Assembly (NCBI RefSeq): GCF_015645385.1
Contig: NZ_JADOET010000002.1
Span: forward strand, 62,001-126,000
Reading direction: 5' to 3'
From: Winogradskyella marina
Lineage (GTDB): Bacteria > Bacteroidota > Bacteroidia > Flavobacteriales > Flavobacteriaceae
Length of the DNA: 64,000 nt
Made by a program: the position numbers and the translations under genes. The number at the start of each line of letters is the position of its first letter. Within the stretch, counting starts at the first letter, position 1. Under the pieces are notes generated by a model. It saw nothing but the letters and a program-made list of their open reading frames with translations, ran no database searches and was not told the DNA's origin. Below are positions 7,441-16,967 of this stretch, in pieces.

Positions 7441-8580
7441 ATGAAATTTATAAAAACATTATTAAAATGGCTCATCGGCATCATTGCCATGGCTGTTATC
7501 GCGGCATATATTTTTGATTTCGATTATATCTTAAAAGGGATTCGCGTGGTATATTTCACTGGTCATAGCTCAGCTTTTATTGATGACCATCCATATTTTG
7601 AAAATGATACCATTAAAAAAGGAACACATACTGATGCTTGGCCATTACACAAAAACTATAATACTGTAGAGGCGACGCAAGCCCTAACAGATATTAACAC
7701 AGAACTTGGTACAGTTGCATATCTTATTATTAAAAATGACAGTATTTTTTATGAAAATTATGCTGAAAATTATAGCAAAGACTCTAAAACCAATTCATTT
7801 TCTATGGCTAAAAGTATCACAACGTCGCTACTTGGCAAAGCCATTATGGACGGTTACATTAAAAATTTAGACCAACCTGTAAGTGATTTTTATACCGAAT
7901 TTAAAGGCGCAAAAACAACCGTTGGAGATTTATCTTCCATGGCTTCTGGATTAGATTGGGTAGAATCTTATACAAGTCCATTTTCAATAACAGCTAGAGC
8001 AAATTATGATGACGATTTAGCCGAAACCATATTAAACCAAAAGGTTATAAAAACACCAGGCAATGAGTTTGAATATTTAAGCGGAAGCACACAATTATTG
8101 GGAATGGTTATTAAAAAAGCTACAGGAAAACCATTAGCAGATTATCTTTCCGAAAGTTTTTGGCAACCGCTTGGTGCTAAAAGTGATGCCTTGTGGCAAT
8201 TAGACGATGACGAGAACAAATTAGCAAAAGCTTTTTGTTGTATTTCTAGTAATGCACGCGATTTTGCACGTTTTGGTAAGCTTTACAAAGATCATGGACA
8301 ATGGCATGGTAAACAAATCTTAGATTCAACGTTTGTGGCCAAAGCAACCACATCTCGATTTAATGGTCAACCTTATGGCTATGGCTTTTGGATTAGTGAT
8401 TATAATGGGAAACACACCTTTGCTATGCGAGGAATTTTAGGGCAATATGTAATTGTTATCCCTCAAGACAATTTAATGGTCGTGAGATTAGGTCATCACA
8501 GAAGTTCTGAGACCATAAATTCTTTTCCTTCCGATTTTTATGTTTATATTGATGAAGCTTATGAGATGATGGGTAAATAA
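7441..8580 (+). CDS. Membrane-anchored serine hydrolase, beta-lactamase class C family
   Basis: A 379-residue protein with an N-terminal membrane anchor (about 7-26) and a PF00144-type hydrolase domain. The nucleophile motif SxxK is SMAK (121-124) in SFSMAKSIT, and a YLS at FEYLSGSTQ is the likely YxN/YxS element. Such proteins act outside the inner membrane as esterases, D-aminopeptidases or DD-peptidases; the substrate cannot be predicted. True beta-lactamase activity is unlikely. It lies 37 bp after ogt on the same strand. Confidence 0.85.
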   Translation: MKFIKTLLKWLIGIIAMAVIAAYIFDFDYILKGIRVVYFTGHSSAFIDDHPYFENDTIKKGTHTDAWPLHKNYNTVEATQALTDINTELGTVAYLIIKNDSIFYENYAENYSKDSKTNSFSMAKSITTSLLGKAIMDGYIKNLDQPVSDFYTEFKGAKTTVGDLSSMASGLDWVESYTSPFSITARANYDDDLAETILNQKVIKTPGNEFEYLSGSTQLLGMVIKKATGKPLADYLSESFWQPLGAKSDALWQLDDDENKLAKAFCCISSNARDFARFGKLYKDHGQWHGKQILDSTFVAKATTSRFNGQPYGYGFWISDYNGKHTFAMRGILGQYVIVIPQDNLMVVRLGHHRSSETINSFPSDFYVYIDEAYEMMGK

Positions 8581-8588
8581 GCTTTAAT

Positions 8589-8620
8589 ACCTGACAGGTT
8601 TTAAAAACCTGTCAGGTCTA
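8589..8620. repeat. Dispersed ACCTGACAGGT palindrome, short form
   Basis: Arms ACCTGACAGGTTTT and AAAACCTGTCAGGTCTA form a near-perfect palindrome in the 55-bp gap between the serine hydrolase and the exonuclease. The T-rich centre gives it terminator-like geometry. Confidence 0.8.
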
Positions 8621-8635
8621 ACACATAAACAAAAA

Positions 8636-9349
8636 ATGATTAGCAAACTCAACCTAGAAAACATCCTCTTCTTAGATATAGAAACCGTTCCGGAAACGGA
8701 ACATTTCTCAGATTTAGAAGCTGCTAAACAAGACCTTTGGGAAGCCAAGTCACGCTATCAAAGAAGGGAAGAGTATACAGCTGAAGAATTTTATGACAGA
8801 GCTGGCATTTGGGCTGAGTTTGGTAAAATCGTCTGTATTTCGGTTGGCTATTTTAAGATGGAAGGCGAATCTAGAACCTTTAGAGTGACCTCATTTTATG
8901 GTGATGAAATCAAAATTCTAAAGGATTTTAAAAACTTATTAATCACACATTTTAGCTCAAACAAACATTTACTTTGTGCACATAATGGTAAGGAATTCGA
9001 TTTTCCGTATATCGCAAGACGTATGATTATCCACAACATAGAATTACCATACAAATTGAATCTCTTCGGAAAAAAACCTTGGGAAGTACCACATTTAGAC
9101 ACCTTAGAACTCTGGAAATTTGGCGACTATAAATCGTATACCTCGTTAAAGTTATTGACCAATGTTTTAGGCATTCCTTCACCAAAAGATGATATTGATG
9201 GTAGCGAGGTTTATCGCGTGTATTACAAGGAAAAAGAAATAGATCGCATTATTATCTATTGTGAAAAAGATACCATTGCTGTCGCGCAGATTTTCTTACG
9301 ATTGCGTGGAGATGAATTGCTACATGATAATGAAATAAAACATGTGTAA
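8636..9349 (+). CDS. 3'-5' exonuclease, PolB-exonuclease-like (PF10108 type)
   Basis: A 237-residue RNase H-fold DnaQ-like protein. ExoI motif is FLDIETVPE near residues 13-21, ExoII is around CAHNGKEFDFPYIARRM, and ExoIII around YCEKDTIAVAQIFLRL, with the acidic residues in place. It resembles the predicted 3'-5' exonuclease related to the PolB exonuclease domain. No polymerase domain is attached. The role is probably DNA or RNA processing; a specific pathway cannot be assigned. It is followed closely by the ABC gene, whose promoter box overlaps its stop codon. Confidence 0.85.
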   Translation: MISKLNLENILFLDIETVPETEHFSDLEAAKQDLWEAKSRYQRREEYTAEEFYDRAGIWAEFGKIVCISVGYFKMEGESRTFRVTSFYGDEIKILKDFKNLLITHFSSNKHLLCAHNGKEFDFPYIARRMIIHNIELPYKLNLFGKKPWEVPHLDTLELWKFGDYKSYTSLKLLTNVLGIPSPKDDIDGSEVYRVYYKEKEIDRIIIYCEKDTIAVAQIFLRLRGDELLHDNEIKHV

Positions 9350-9354
9350 TTTTG
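9347..9354 (+). promoter_or_regulatory. Candidate -7 box for the double-ATPase ABC gene
   Basis: TAATTTTG fits TAnnTTTG and overlaps the exonuclease stop codon, 24 bp before the ABC start. No TTG at the right spacing, so the call is weak. Confidence 0.35.
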
Positions 9355-9377
9355 TAATCTAGATTCAAACTTTATTT

Positions 9378-11063
9378 ATGGCAAATTTAATAGAGGTCCA
9401 AGGCTTAAATATCTCATTTTTTAAGCATCAACTTGAAAAACAAATTATAAGTAACATTTCGTTTGAAATTAAACCAAATGAAATCGTAGCTGTAGTTGGT
9501 GAATCTGGTTCAGGTAAATCTATTTCGTCGTTAGCATTAATGGGTTTATTACCTAAACAAATTTCTAAGATTACCGCTGGCTCTATTTTGTTTGAAGACA
9601 AAAACCTGGCTAACCTTTCAGAAAAAGAGTTCCAATCTATAAGAGGTAACGACATTGCCATGATTTTTCAAGAACCTATGAGTTCTTTAAATCCGTCGAT
9701 GCGTTGCGGTAAGCAGGTGGAAGAAATCTTGAAACAACATGTCAAATTAACGGATTCGGAAATAAAATCAGAAGTTTTAAATCTTTTCGAAAAAGTAAAA
9801 TTGCCTAATCCAAAACGGATTTTTAAAGCCTATCCTCATGAAATTTCAGGTGGACAAAAACAACGTGTTATGATTGCGATGGCAATTGCGTGCAAACCAA
9901 AATTGTTAATTGCTGACGAACCTACAACAGCATTAGATGTCACCGTTCAAAAAGAAATTTTAGAGTTATTGAAAACCATTCAAACTGAAACCAAAATGAG
10001 TGTGTTGTTTATCTCACACGATTTATCATTGGTGTCTGAATTAGCCGATCGGGTTTTAGTAATGTATAAAGGTAAAATTGTAGAACAAGGCACAACTGAC
10101 ACTATTTTTAATCATCCAAAACACAACTATACCAAAGCGCTGATTAACGCAAGACCGTCTACAGATTATAGGTTAGAGCAATTACCAACCATTTCAGATT
10201 TTATGGCAGACGAGGTTAATAATGCCATTATTTCTGATGCTGATAGAGCAGAAAATCATAAAAAACTGTATGCTAAAGACCCGTTATTAGAGGTGATTGA
10301 TGTTGAAAAAACATACTTTTCTAAAACAGGATGGTTTACAAAAGAGCAAGAATTTAATGCTGTTGATGGTGTAAGTTTTAAAGTGTTTCCTGGTGAAACT
10401 TTAGGCTTGGTTGGTGAGTCTGGCTGCGGAAAATCGACTTTAGGGAATGCAATTTTACAATTAGATAAAGCCACATCTGGACGTATTTTATATAAAGGAA
10501 AGGATATAACTAACTTAAGCCGTTCCGAAATGCGAACGATGCGAAAGGATATTCAGATTATTTTTCAGGATCCATTTGCCTCTTTAAACCCACGCTTAAC
10601 TGTTGGAAATGCGATTTTAGAACCCATGAAAGTTCACAAAATTGGAACTTCAAATCGATTACGAAAAGAAAAAGTTATAACTATATTAGAAAAAGTAGGC
10701 CTAGATGCTTCGGCCTTTAATCGTTATCCTCATGAGTTTTCTGGAGGACAACGACAGCGTGTCGGTATTGCAAGGACAATTGCTTTAGAACCTCAACTTA
10801 TTGTTTGTGACGAATCGGTTTCGGCATTAGACATTTCTGTACAAGCACAAGTTTTAAATTTATTGAACGCGTTAAAAGCACAATTTGGCTTCACCTATAT
10901 ATTTATTTCACACGATTTAGCAGTTGTAAAATATATGGCAGATCAATTATTAGTAATGAATCAAGGAAAAATTGAGGAAATTGGAGACGCAGATGATATC
11001 TATGCATCGCCAAAACAAGCTTACACAAAAAAGCTTATTCATGCTATTCCGAAAGGATTATAG
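9378..11063 (+). CDS. Peptide-type ABC transporter ATPase, two fused NBDs (YejF/DppDF-like)
   Basis: A 561-residue protein with two complete ATP-binding domains. NBD1 has Walker A GESGSGKS (41-48), signature SGGQKQR and Walker B LLIADEPT; NBD2 has Walker A GESGCGKS (about 345), SGGQRQR and LIVCDESVSALD. Each ends with the oligopeptide-permease type C-terminal extension. This is the arrangement of YejF/GsiA, which energise import of peptides or glutathione. No permease or binding-protein gene is next to it; in Bacteroidota this ATPase is often encoded apart from its permeases. Confidence 0.9.
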   Translation: MANLIEVQGLNISFFKHQLEKQIISNISFEIKPNEIVAVVGESGSGKSISSLALMGLLPKQISKITAGSILFEDKNLANLSEKEFQSIRGNDIAMIFQEPMSSLNPSMRCGKQVEEILKQHVKLTDSEIKSEVLNLFEKVKLPNPKRIFKAYPHEISGGQKQRVMIAMAIACKPKLLIADEPTTALDVTVQKEILELLKTIQTETKMSVLFISHDLSLVSELADRVLVMYKGKIVEQGTTDTIFNHPKHNYTKALINARPSTDYRLEQLPTISDFMADEVNNAIISDADRAENHKKLYAKDPLLEVIDVEKTYFSKTGWFTKEQEFNAVDGVSFKVFPGETLGLVGESGCGKSTLGNAILQLDKATSGRILYKGKDITNLSRSEMRTMRKDIQIIFQDPFASLNPRLTVGNAILEPMKVHKIGTSNRLRKEKVITILEKVGLDASAFNRYPHEFSGGQRQRVGIARTIALEPQLIVCDESVSALDISVQAQVLNLLNALKAQFGFTYIFISHDLAVVKYMADQLLVMNQGKIEEIGDADDIYASPKQAYTKKLIHAIPKGL

Positions 11064-11183
11064 CATGAATACTCTTTTGGCTAATTTAAAAACATTAGAT
11101 ACTAACTCAAAAGTATCTTCTAATACTGAAAATTCTTGATTTTCATTTAAAGTAGGTTCTGGTAGATTTGATTTAGTTTTCAT
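11058..11183 (-). CDS. Possible small protein, 41 residues
   Basis: ATG at 11183 opens a 41-codon frame starting MKTKSNLPEPTLNENQEFSV and ending FKLAKRVFML. It overlaps the last 6 bases of the ABC gene on the opposite strand. Composition is protein-like (acidic and amphipathic), with codon use like the neighbours. No family is recognised and no clear TAnnTTTG promoter is found upstream. It could be a chance open frame. Confidence 0.35.
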   Translation of the reverse strand: MKTKSNLPEPTLNENQEFSVLEDTFELVSNVFKLAKRVFML

Positions 11184-11375
11184 AAGCAGTAATTCATGGT
11201 AGATTTAGGGGCAAAAAGGTAAATTTCGGTTTATGTTAAATCAGGTTAATAAATTAGTTTTTGTTTGGGATTACAATATGAAACATAATTTCAATTAATC
11301 AGCCTAAATACATTATAAATCGATGAAATACATTATTTTTTAACATTTAACATATTATATAACGATTTTTCGCAC

Positions 11376-11401
11376 AAAAAAGCCGCTAAATATTAGCGGC
11401 T
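11376..11401 (-). terminator. Terminator after scoB
   Basis: Perfect hairpin AGCCGCTAA-ATA-TTAGCGGCT (11381-11401) followed on the minus strand by a T run (plus-strand A run 11376-11380), 25 bp beyond the scoB stop. The remaining 190 bases between it and the small minus-strand frame hold no recognisable gene. Confidence 0.85.
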
Positions 11402-11425
11402 CTGATTTTTGTATTACCGTATTAC

Positions 11426-12079
11426 CTATAATTTCATTTCAGGAATATCTCCTTCAATAATTAATTCACCTTCTGTAGCCTTTTTGATATCTTCGACTGA
11501 GACACCTGGAGCGCGTTCTAAAAGTTTAAACCCTTTTGGTGTTACTTCTATAACCGCCATGTTTGTTACTATTCGCTTTACACAGCCAACACCTGTTAAT
11601 GGTAAAGAGCATTTTTTCAGCAACTTAGATGCACCTGCTCTATTAGTATGCATCATGGCTACTATAATATTTTCAGCACTAGCGACTAAATCCATTGCTC
11701 CTCCCATACCTTTAACCATCTTTCCTGGAATTTTCCAGTTCGCTATATCACCATTTTCTGACACTTCCATAGCTCCAAGTATCGTTAAATCAACATGTTG
11801 AGCTCTTATCATTCCAAAACTTGTTGCCGAATCAAAAAATGATGCTCCTGGCAATGTTGTTATCGTTTGTTTGCCTGCGTTTATAATATCTGCATCTTCT
11901 TCTCCTTCAAAAGGAAAAGGCCCCATTCCTAAAACGCCATTTTCACTCTGAAACTCTACTTCAATATCATCTCTTACATAATTAGCTACTAATGTTGGAA
12001 TACCAATTCCTAAGTTAACATAGTAACCGTCTTTTACTTCTTTTGCGATGCGTTTCGCTATTCCGTTTTTATCTAACAT
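11426..12079 (-). CDS. scoB: 3-oxoacid CoA-transferase, subunit B
   Basis: A 217-residue beta subunit. The catalytic-glutamate motif SENG (45-48, E46) sits in EFQSENGVLGMGPFPFEG, as in succinyl-CoA:3-ketoacid CoA-transferases, with the nucleotide-fold segment GIGIPTLVANYV before it. With ScoA it should activate acetoacetate from succinyl-CoA in ketone-body or branched-chain catabolism in the cytoplasm. The start lies 2 bp after the scoA stop, so the two are translationally coupled. Confidence 0.92.
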   Translation of the reverse strand: MLDKNGIAKRIAKEVKDGYYVNLGIGIPTLVANYVRDDIEVEFQSENGVLGMGPFPFEGEEDADIINAGKQTITTLPGASFFDSATSFGMIRAQHVDLTILGAMEVSENGDIANWKIPGKMVKGMGGAMDLVASAENIIVAMMHTNRAGASKLLKKCSLPLTGVGCVKRIVTNMAVIEVTPKGFKLLERAPGVSVEDIKKATEGELIIEGDIPEMKL

Positions 12080-12081
12080 AA

Positions 12082-12783
12082 CTATGCTTTTTGTCTTACC
12101 GTGAGTTGTTCAATTCGTTTTTCATAATTTTCTCCTTCAAAAATACGCTGAACAAAAATGCCTGGAATATGAATTTGATTGGGATCTAATTCACCAACTG
12201 GCACTAATTCTTCAACCTCAGCAACTGTAATTTTTGCTGCGCCACACATTATTGGATTAAAATTTCGCGCTGTTCCTTTAAATATTAAGTTTCCGGCAGC
12301 ATCGCCTTTCCATGCTTTAATAAAAGCATAGTCGGCTTTAAAAGCGTGTTCTAACACATACATTTTACCATCAAATTCTCGTACTTCTTTTCCTTCTGCG
12401 ACTTCTGTTCCGTATCCTGCAGGAGTAAATATGGCAGGAAAACCAGCTTGTGCAGCTCTACAGCGTTCTGCTAGTGTGCCTTGAGGTATTAATTCTACGT
12501 CTAACTCGCCCGAAAGCATTTGACGTTCAAATTCATCGTTTTCGCCAACATAAGATGAGACCATCTTTTTGATTTGCTTTTGATGTAATAATAAACCTAA
12601 GCCAAAATCATCGACTCCAGCATTATTTGAAATACAGGTTAGTCCTTTTATATTACGTTTTACGAGGTTGGCAATGGCATTTTCTGGAATTCCAGATAAA
12701 CCAAAACCACCAAACATAAAGGTCATATTATCACTGACACCCTCAAGGGCTTCAGAAATATTGTTCACTTTTTTATTAATCAT
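12082..12783 (-). CDS. scoA: 3-oxoacid CoA-transferase, subunit A
   Basis: A 233-residue alpha subunit, with the glycine-rich CoA-binding segment [15 protein letters not shown] near the N terminus and [20 protein letters not shown] in the middle, typical of the scoA/atoD family. It forms the heteromeric enzyme with the following scoB gene. A TAGTTTTG promoter box lies 30 bp upstream. Distinguishing succinyl-CoA from acetyl-CoA donor use is not possible from sequence alone. Confidence 0.92.
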   Translation of the reverse strand: MINKKVNNISEALEGVSDNMTFMFGGFGLSGIPENAIANLVKRNIKGLTCISNNAGVDDFGLGLLLHQKQIKKMVSSYVGENDEFERQMLSGELDVELIPQGTLAERCRAAQAGFPAIFTPAGYGTEVAEGKEVREFDGKMYVLEHAFKADYAFIKAWKGDAAGNLIFKGTARNFNPIMCGAAKITVAEVEELVPVGELDPNQIHIPGIFVQRIFEGENYEKRIEQLTVRQKA

Positions 12784-12812
12784 ATTTAGAAATATTTTGC
12801 TTTTTAAAAATA

Positions 12813-12820
12813 CAAAACTA
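12813..12820 (-). promoter_or_regulatory. Candidate -7 box for scoAB
   Basis: CAAAACTA on the plus strand reads TAGTTTTG on the minus strand, matching TAnnTTTG, 30 bp before scoA. No clear TTG partner. Confidence 0.4.
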
Positions 12821-12875
12821 TGTCCTAAAGTTATAATTAATAGTCATAAAATAAGGGTGTGACTTTTAAGGGTTC

Positions 12876-15233
12876 TTAGAAATCGAACTCTATATTTTCA
12901 ATAGCATCTGACTCATCGATAATATCTCCTTCATCTGTTGCTGTGCAGTCTATATCAATTTTTAAATTTAAAGGTTTTTCAAATTCACCTTTAGATACAT
13001 TTAAGGTTTCGTCTGCATAACAAGCTTTCATGTACAAGCCCCAAATTGGCAATGCCATTGTAGCTCCTTGACCGTAAGTAATCGTTCTGAAGTGAGCTGC
13101 TCTATCTTCTGCACCAACCCAAACTCCTGTTACCAAGTTGGGCACCATTCCCATAAACCATCCATCACTTTGATTTTGTGTGGTTCCTGTTTTTCCAGCA
13201 ATAGGGTTTGTTAATTCATACGGATAACCAGTCATTACCTCCTGATACATTTTATTGTATTTATCAACACCTTTAGTCCTTAAACGACCACCTGAACCTG
13301 CTTTTGTAACCCCTTCTAAAAGATTTACCGTTACATAAGCTACCTCTTCACTTAAAACATCTTTACTTTCTGGTACAAATTGATATAAAATGGTTCCATT
13401 TTTATCTTCTATTCGTGTCACCATTACTGGTTTATTGTAAACTCCTTTATTGGCAAAGGTAGAATACGCTGCCACCATTTCGTATACACTAATATCAGGT
13501 GTTCCTAAAGCAATAGCTGGTACTGGTAAAATATCTGAAGTAACACCTAGTTTATTCGCCATTTCAACAACAGGTTGTGGTCCAACCTCATTCATTAAAC
13601 GTGCTGTAATAGTATTTGTTGAACTCGCCAAAGCATCTTTTAGCGATTGCTCACCAGAATAATTACCATCCGAGTTTTTAGTGGTCCAAGGCTCTGGGTT
13701 TCCAAATTTATTGGCTTCAATAGTAATAGGTGTTCTTGGAAATTTATCGCAAGGAGATAACTGAAGCTGATCAATTGCTGTAGCATAAACAAAAGGTTTA
13801 AAAGTTGAACCCACTTGACGCTTACCTTGCTTTACCATATCGTATTGGAAATGTCTATAATTCATTCCGCCTACCCAAGCTTTTACATGACCTGTGTGCG
13901 GATCCATAGACATCATACCTGGTCGCAAAAATGACTTATAGTAACGCATAGAATCTAAGGGTTTCATAACAGTATCCACCTCACTGGCTTCACCATCTAT
14001 CCATTTAAACACAGTCATGTCTGTTGGTTCGTAAAACGACGCTTCTATTTCTTTATCTGATTTTCCTTGATTTTTTAGAATTCTCCAACGTTCACCACGT
14101 CTCATTCCGTCCTTTAATAATTTATCAACTTCAGAACTACTAAGTTCTAAAAATGGTGCTGTTTTATTACGGTCAGGTGTGTTCTGATGATCAAATTCTG
14201 CCTGTAACCTTGGCATATGCTGCCCAATGGCATCTTCTGCATATTGTTGCATGCGAGAATCTATCGTTGTATAGATTTTAAGTCCATCTGTATATAAATC
14301 GTATTTAGTACCATCTGGTTTTCTGTTCTCTTCTTTATTTGCCCATTCTTTCATAAATCCTCTGAGGTATTCTCTAAAATAAGTAGCAATACCTTCTCGA
14401 TGCGATTCTGGTGAGTAGTTTAAATCTAATTCTGTTTTTTGAAGTGAATCTTTAACCTCTTCGGTGATATAATCATATTTAGCCATTTGAGCTAAAACAA
14501 CATTTCGTCTGTTTCTAACACCAACAGGATTTTTATGAGGCCTAGGATTATATAGTGAAGAATTCTTAAACATCCCAACTAACATCGCAGACTCCTTTGT
14601 ATCTAAATCTCTTGGTTCTTTACCAAAATAAATACGAGATGCAGAACGAATACCATCTCCATTATTACCAAAATCATAGATGTTAAAATACATCGCAATA
14701 ATTTCATCCTTTGTGTATTGGCGCTCTAAACGGATGGCTAACACCCATTCTTGAATTTTTTGTATGATAGCATTTGTAGTGCTCTCTTTATCTCTAAAGC
14801 CAATAAACAATTGCCTTGCTAACTGTTGAGATATTGTACTTGCACCTCCTTTTTTACCTAAGTAAACAAAGGCTCTCAAAGTACCTCTTCCATCAATACC
14901 TGAATGATTATAATGACGCACATCTTCTGTTGCGATTAGCGCATCCACTAAGTTTTTTGGTAAATCTTCAAATCCAATTGGTGTTCTGTTATCGTCAAAA
15001 TAAAATTTACCTAAGGTTTGATTATCTGAAGAAATAATTTCCGTTGCTAAGTTTGTTTCAGGATTTGCTAATCTAGAAGGGTCAGGCATATCACCTAACG
15101 CACCCCAAGATGCCAATAAAAATATGGACACTACGGCTAGAATGCCACCTAAAAATACGATCCAAAACCAACGTACGTACTTTGAAAAATCTAAAGTCTT
15201 TGTTTTAGATTTCGTTGTTTTCTTTTTTGCCAT
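12876..15233 (-). CDS. Penicillin-binding protein 1A, bifunctional peptidoglycan synthase
   Basis: A 785-residue class A PBP. A short basic cytoplasmic tail (KKKTTKSKTK) precedes one transmembrane helix (about 20-47). The GT51 glycosyltransferase domain shows ATEDVRHYNHSGID and GGASTISQQLARQLF. The transpeptidase domain shows the nucleophile motif STFK in QVGSTFKPFVYA, the second motif as SSTNT, and KTGT in AGKTGTTQNQSDGW. It polymerises and cross-links peptidoglycan at the inner membrane. It starts 5 bp after gldH ends, in the operon order ricT-gldH-pbp1A common in flavobacteria. Confidence 0.95.
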   Translation of the reverse strand: MAKKKTTKSKTKTLDFSKYVRWFWIVFLGGILAVVSIFLLASWGALGDMPDPSRLANPETNLATEIISSDNQTLGKFYFDDNRTPIGFEDLPKNLVDALIATEDVRHYNHSGIDGRGTLRAFVYLGKKGGASTISQQLARQLFIGFRDKESTTNAIIQKIQEWVLAIRLERQYTKDEIIAMYFNIYDFGNNGDGIRSASRIYFGKEPRDLDTKESAMLVGMFKNSSLYNPRPHKNPVGVRNRRNVVLAQMAKYDYITEEVKDSLQKTELDLNYSPESHREGIATYFREYLRGFMKEWANKEENRKPDGTKYDLYTDGLKIYTTIDSRMQQYAEDAIGQHMPRLQAEFDHQNTPDRNKTAPFLELSSSEVDKLLKDGMRRGERWRILKNQGKSDKEIEASFYEPTDMTVFKWIDGEASEVDTVMKPLDSMRYYKSFLRPGMMSMDPHTGHVKAWVGGMNYRHFQYDMVKQGKRQVGSTFKPFVYATAIDQLQLSPCDKFPRTPITIEANKFGNPEPWTTKNSDGNYSGEQSLKDALASSTNTITARLMNEVGPQPVVEMANKLGVTSDILPVPAIALGTPDISVYEMVAAYSTFANKGVYNKPVMVTRIEDKNGTILYQFVPESKDVLSEEVAYVTVNLLEGVTKAGSGGRLRTKGVDKYNKMYQEVMTGYPYELTNPIAGKTGTTQNQSDGWFMGMVPNLVTGVWVGAEDRAAHFRTITYGQGATMALPIWGLYMKACYADETLNVSKGEFEKPLNLKIDIDCTATDEGDIIDESDAIENIEFDF

Positions 15234-15238
15234 CTTCT

Positions 15239-15748
15239 CTATTTTTGAGCCTTTTCTACTCTAAAACCAATTTCAGTTATACCTTGTAAATTTTCTACAC
15301 CATTAACAACACCATAGTTTCGCATGGCATGTTGAATGTTAACCGTATACTCACCTTCTTCATTAAATGCAAACGGTTCTTTATAGCCTCTATACCACAA
15401 TTTATTCTCTTTTAAATCTGAAAATCCGGTACCTAAAAGCTCACCATTTGGTGCTGCCATTTTATATTCTAATGTATCTTTAACCACCTTTCCGTTAGGA
15501 TAGTTCATCTCTACAATAAGAAATAAATTACTAAACTTATAAGCGTCAGTATTTCTTAAATTAACATACAAATTATATCCATTTAAAGTATCTGGTGCTT
15601 TAAAGTTAAATGTTGCGATAGAATCTTTGTTCCATTGATTAGGAACCGATGCATACTCGTCAAACACAGCGTCGGAATCGCAACTTGTAAATAAAAGACA
15701 GCCGACAACAACCAAAAACAACTTATTAGTCTTTCTTAGTATTTGCAT
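15239..15748 (-). CDS. gldH: Gliding motility lipoprotein GldH
   Basis: A 169-residue lipoprotein: signal peptide with lipobox LLFTSC and lipidated C23, then a beta-rich domain whose sequence (VFDEYASVPNQWNKDSIATF near the start) is characteristic of GldH. Flavobacterium johnsoniae GldH is needed for gliding and chitin use and is tied to the T9SS apparatus. The gene overlaps the end of ricT by 23 bp and is followed 5 bp later by pbp1A. With sprE elsewhere in the window it indicates a gliding/T9SS-competent organism. Confidence 0.93.
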   Translation of the reverse strand: MQILRKTNKLFLVVVGCLLFTSCDSDAVFDEYASVPNQWNKDSIATFNFKAPDTLNGYNLYVNLRNTDAYKFSNLFLIVEMNYPNGKVVKDTLEYKMAAPNGELLGTGFSDLKENKLWYRGYKEPFAFNEEGEYTVNIQHAMRNYGVVNGVENLQGITEIGFRVEKAQK

Positions 15749-16967
15749 TGGATTTGGCTTTTGGTTTTTGATTACGGTTTCGATTTTGAGTTTTATTCTT
15801 GTTGTTGTTTTTGTTGTTTCGGTTCTTAGAATTTCTTTTGTTCCTATTATTTTTACGTTTCTTATTCGATTTTGGATTATCGAAACGTGTTAAACTATCT
15901 TGACCTACAACGTTCTCAAACTCGTTTTTAGTGTCTTGTATATGCTCAGCAGCATATTCTTCAAGACTTGTCACTTTCTCTCTTTTCTTGTTTTTTGCAA
16001 TAATTTCATTGGCTTGCGCAGTGGTAATAATGTGCCAATTCATCCACTCACCTTCATAAGCATACCACATTAAACCCTTGAAAATATCGGTTTTTTGGCA
16101 AACTGCATTTCCTTTTTCAGTGTACAATTTAGTGTCAGATTTCGGAAATGCTTTTAGTGCATCTAAATACGAATCTAATTCGTAATTAAGACAACATTTT
16201 AACTTTCCGCATTGACCTGCAAGTTTTAAAGGGTTTAAAGATAATTGTTGGTAACGTGCCGCTGAAGTGCTTACCGATCTAAAATCGGTTAACCAGGTTG
16301 AACAACATAATTCTCTACCACAAGAACCGATACCACCAAGTCTTGCAGCTTCTTGTCTAAAGCCAACTTGTTTCATCTCAATACGTGTTCTGAACTCGCG
16401 TGCAAAGACTTTTATTAACTCTCTAAAATCCACACGTTCTTCTGCTGTGTAATAGAAAGTAGCTTTACTACCATCTCCTTGAAACTCAATATCTGAAATT
16501 TTCATTTTCAGATTTAAATCTATAGCAAACTGACGTGCTTTTACCTTCATTGGCTCTTCTCTATCTCTAGCCTGTGACCAAACATCAATATCTTTTTGTG
16601 ATGCTTTTCGGTATATTTTTAAAACATTTTCTGTGTCGTCAAGCTTTACTTTTTTGCGCTTCATTTGTACGCTTACCAATTCGCCAGTAAGTGTAACCAT
16701 TCCGATATCGTGACCAGACTTTGCCTGTGTTGCCACAATGTCTCCAATGCTTAATGTAAGATTTTCTGTGTTTTTATAATAGTGTTTTCTGCCATTTTTA
16801 AAACGTACTTCTACACCGATAAAGGGTTCTTGTCCGTTAGGAAGCGACATGTTGGCTAACCAATCAAAAACAGTTAATTTATTGCAGCTATCTGTACCAC
16901 AAGTTCCGTTGTTTTTGCATCCTTTTGGTTGGCCATCTTTACCAGTTGTACAACTGTTACAAGCCAT
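15726..16967 (-). CDS. ricT: PSP1-domain protein RicT (YaaT)
   Basis: A 413-residue protein. The N terminus is cysteine-rich (C3, C6, C17, C23, C28), the middle is the PSP1/YaaT domain with GSCGRELCCSTWL and GQCGKLKCCLNYEL, and the last 70 residues are a very basic, Asn/Lys/Arg-rich tail. In Bacillus, RicT with RicA and RicF forms an Fe-S complex that stimulates RNA maturation by RNase Y. The N-terminal cysteines and the tail are typical additions in Bacteroidota. It is the first gene of ricT-gldH-pbp1A. Confidence 0.9.
   Translation of the reverse strand: MACNSCTTGKDGQPKGCKNNGTCGTDSCNKLTVFDWLANMSLPNGQEPFIGVEVRFKNGRKHYYKNTENLTLSIGDIVATQAKSGHDIGMVTLTGELVSVQMKRKKVKLDDTENVLKIYRKASQKDIDVWSQARDREEPMKVKARQFAIDLNLKMKISDIEFQGDGSKATFYYTAEERVDFRELIKVFAREFRTRIEMKQVGFRQEAARLGGIGSCGRELCCSTWLTDFRSVSTSAARYQQLSLNPLKLAGQCGKLKCCLNYELDSYLDALKAFPKSDTKLYTEKGNAVCQKTDIFKGLMWYAYEGEWMNWHIITTAQANEIIAKNKKREKVTSLEEYAAEHIQDTKNEFENVVGQDSLTRFDNPKSNKKRKNNRNKRNSKNRNNKNNNKNKTQNRNRNQKPKAKSNANTKKD

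Noticed and set aside
7441-8580. Antibiotic-resistance beta-lactamase
   Set aside because: It is membrane-anchored and only carries the general class C/esterase motifs; no evidence for beta-lactam hydrolysis.
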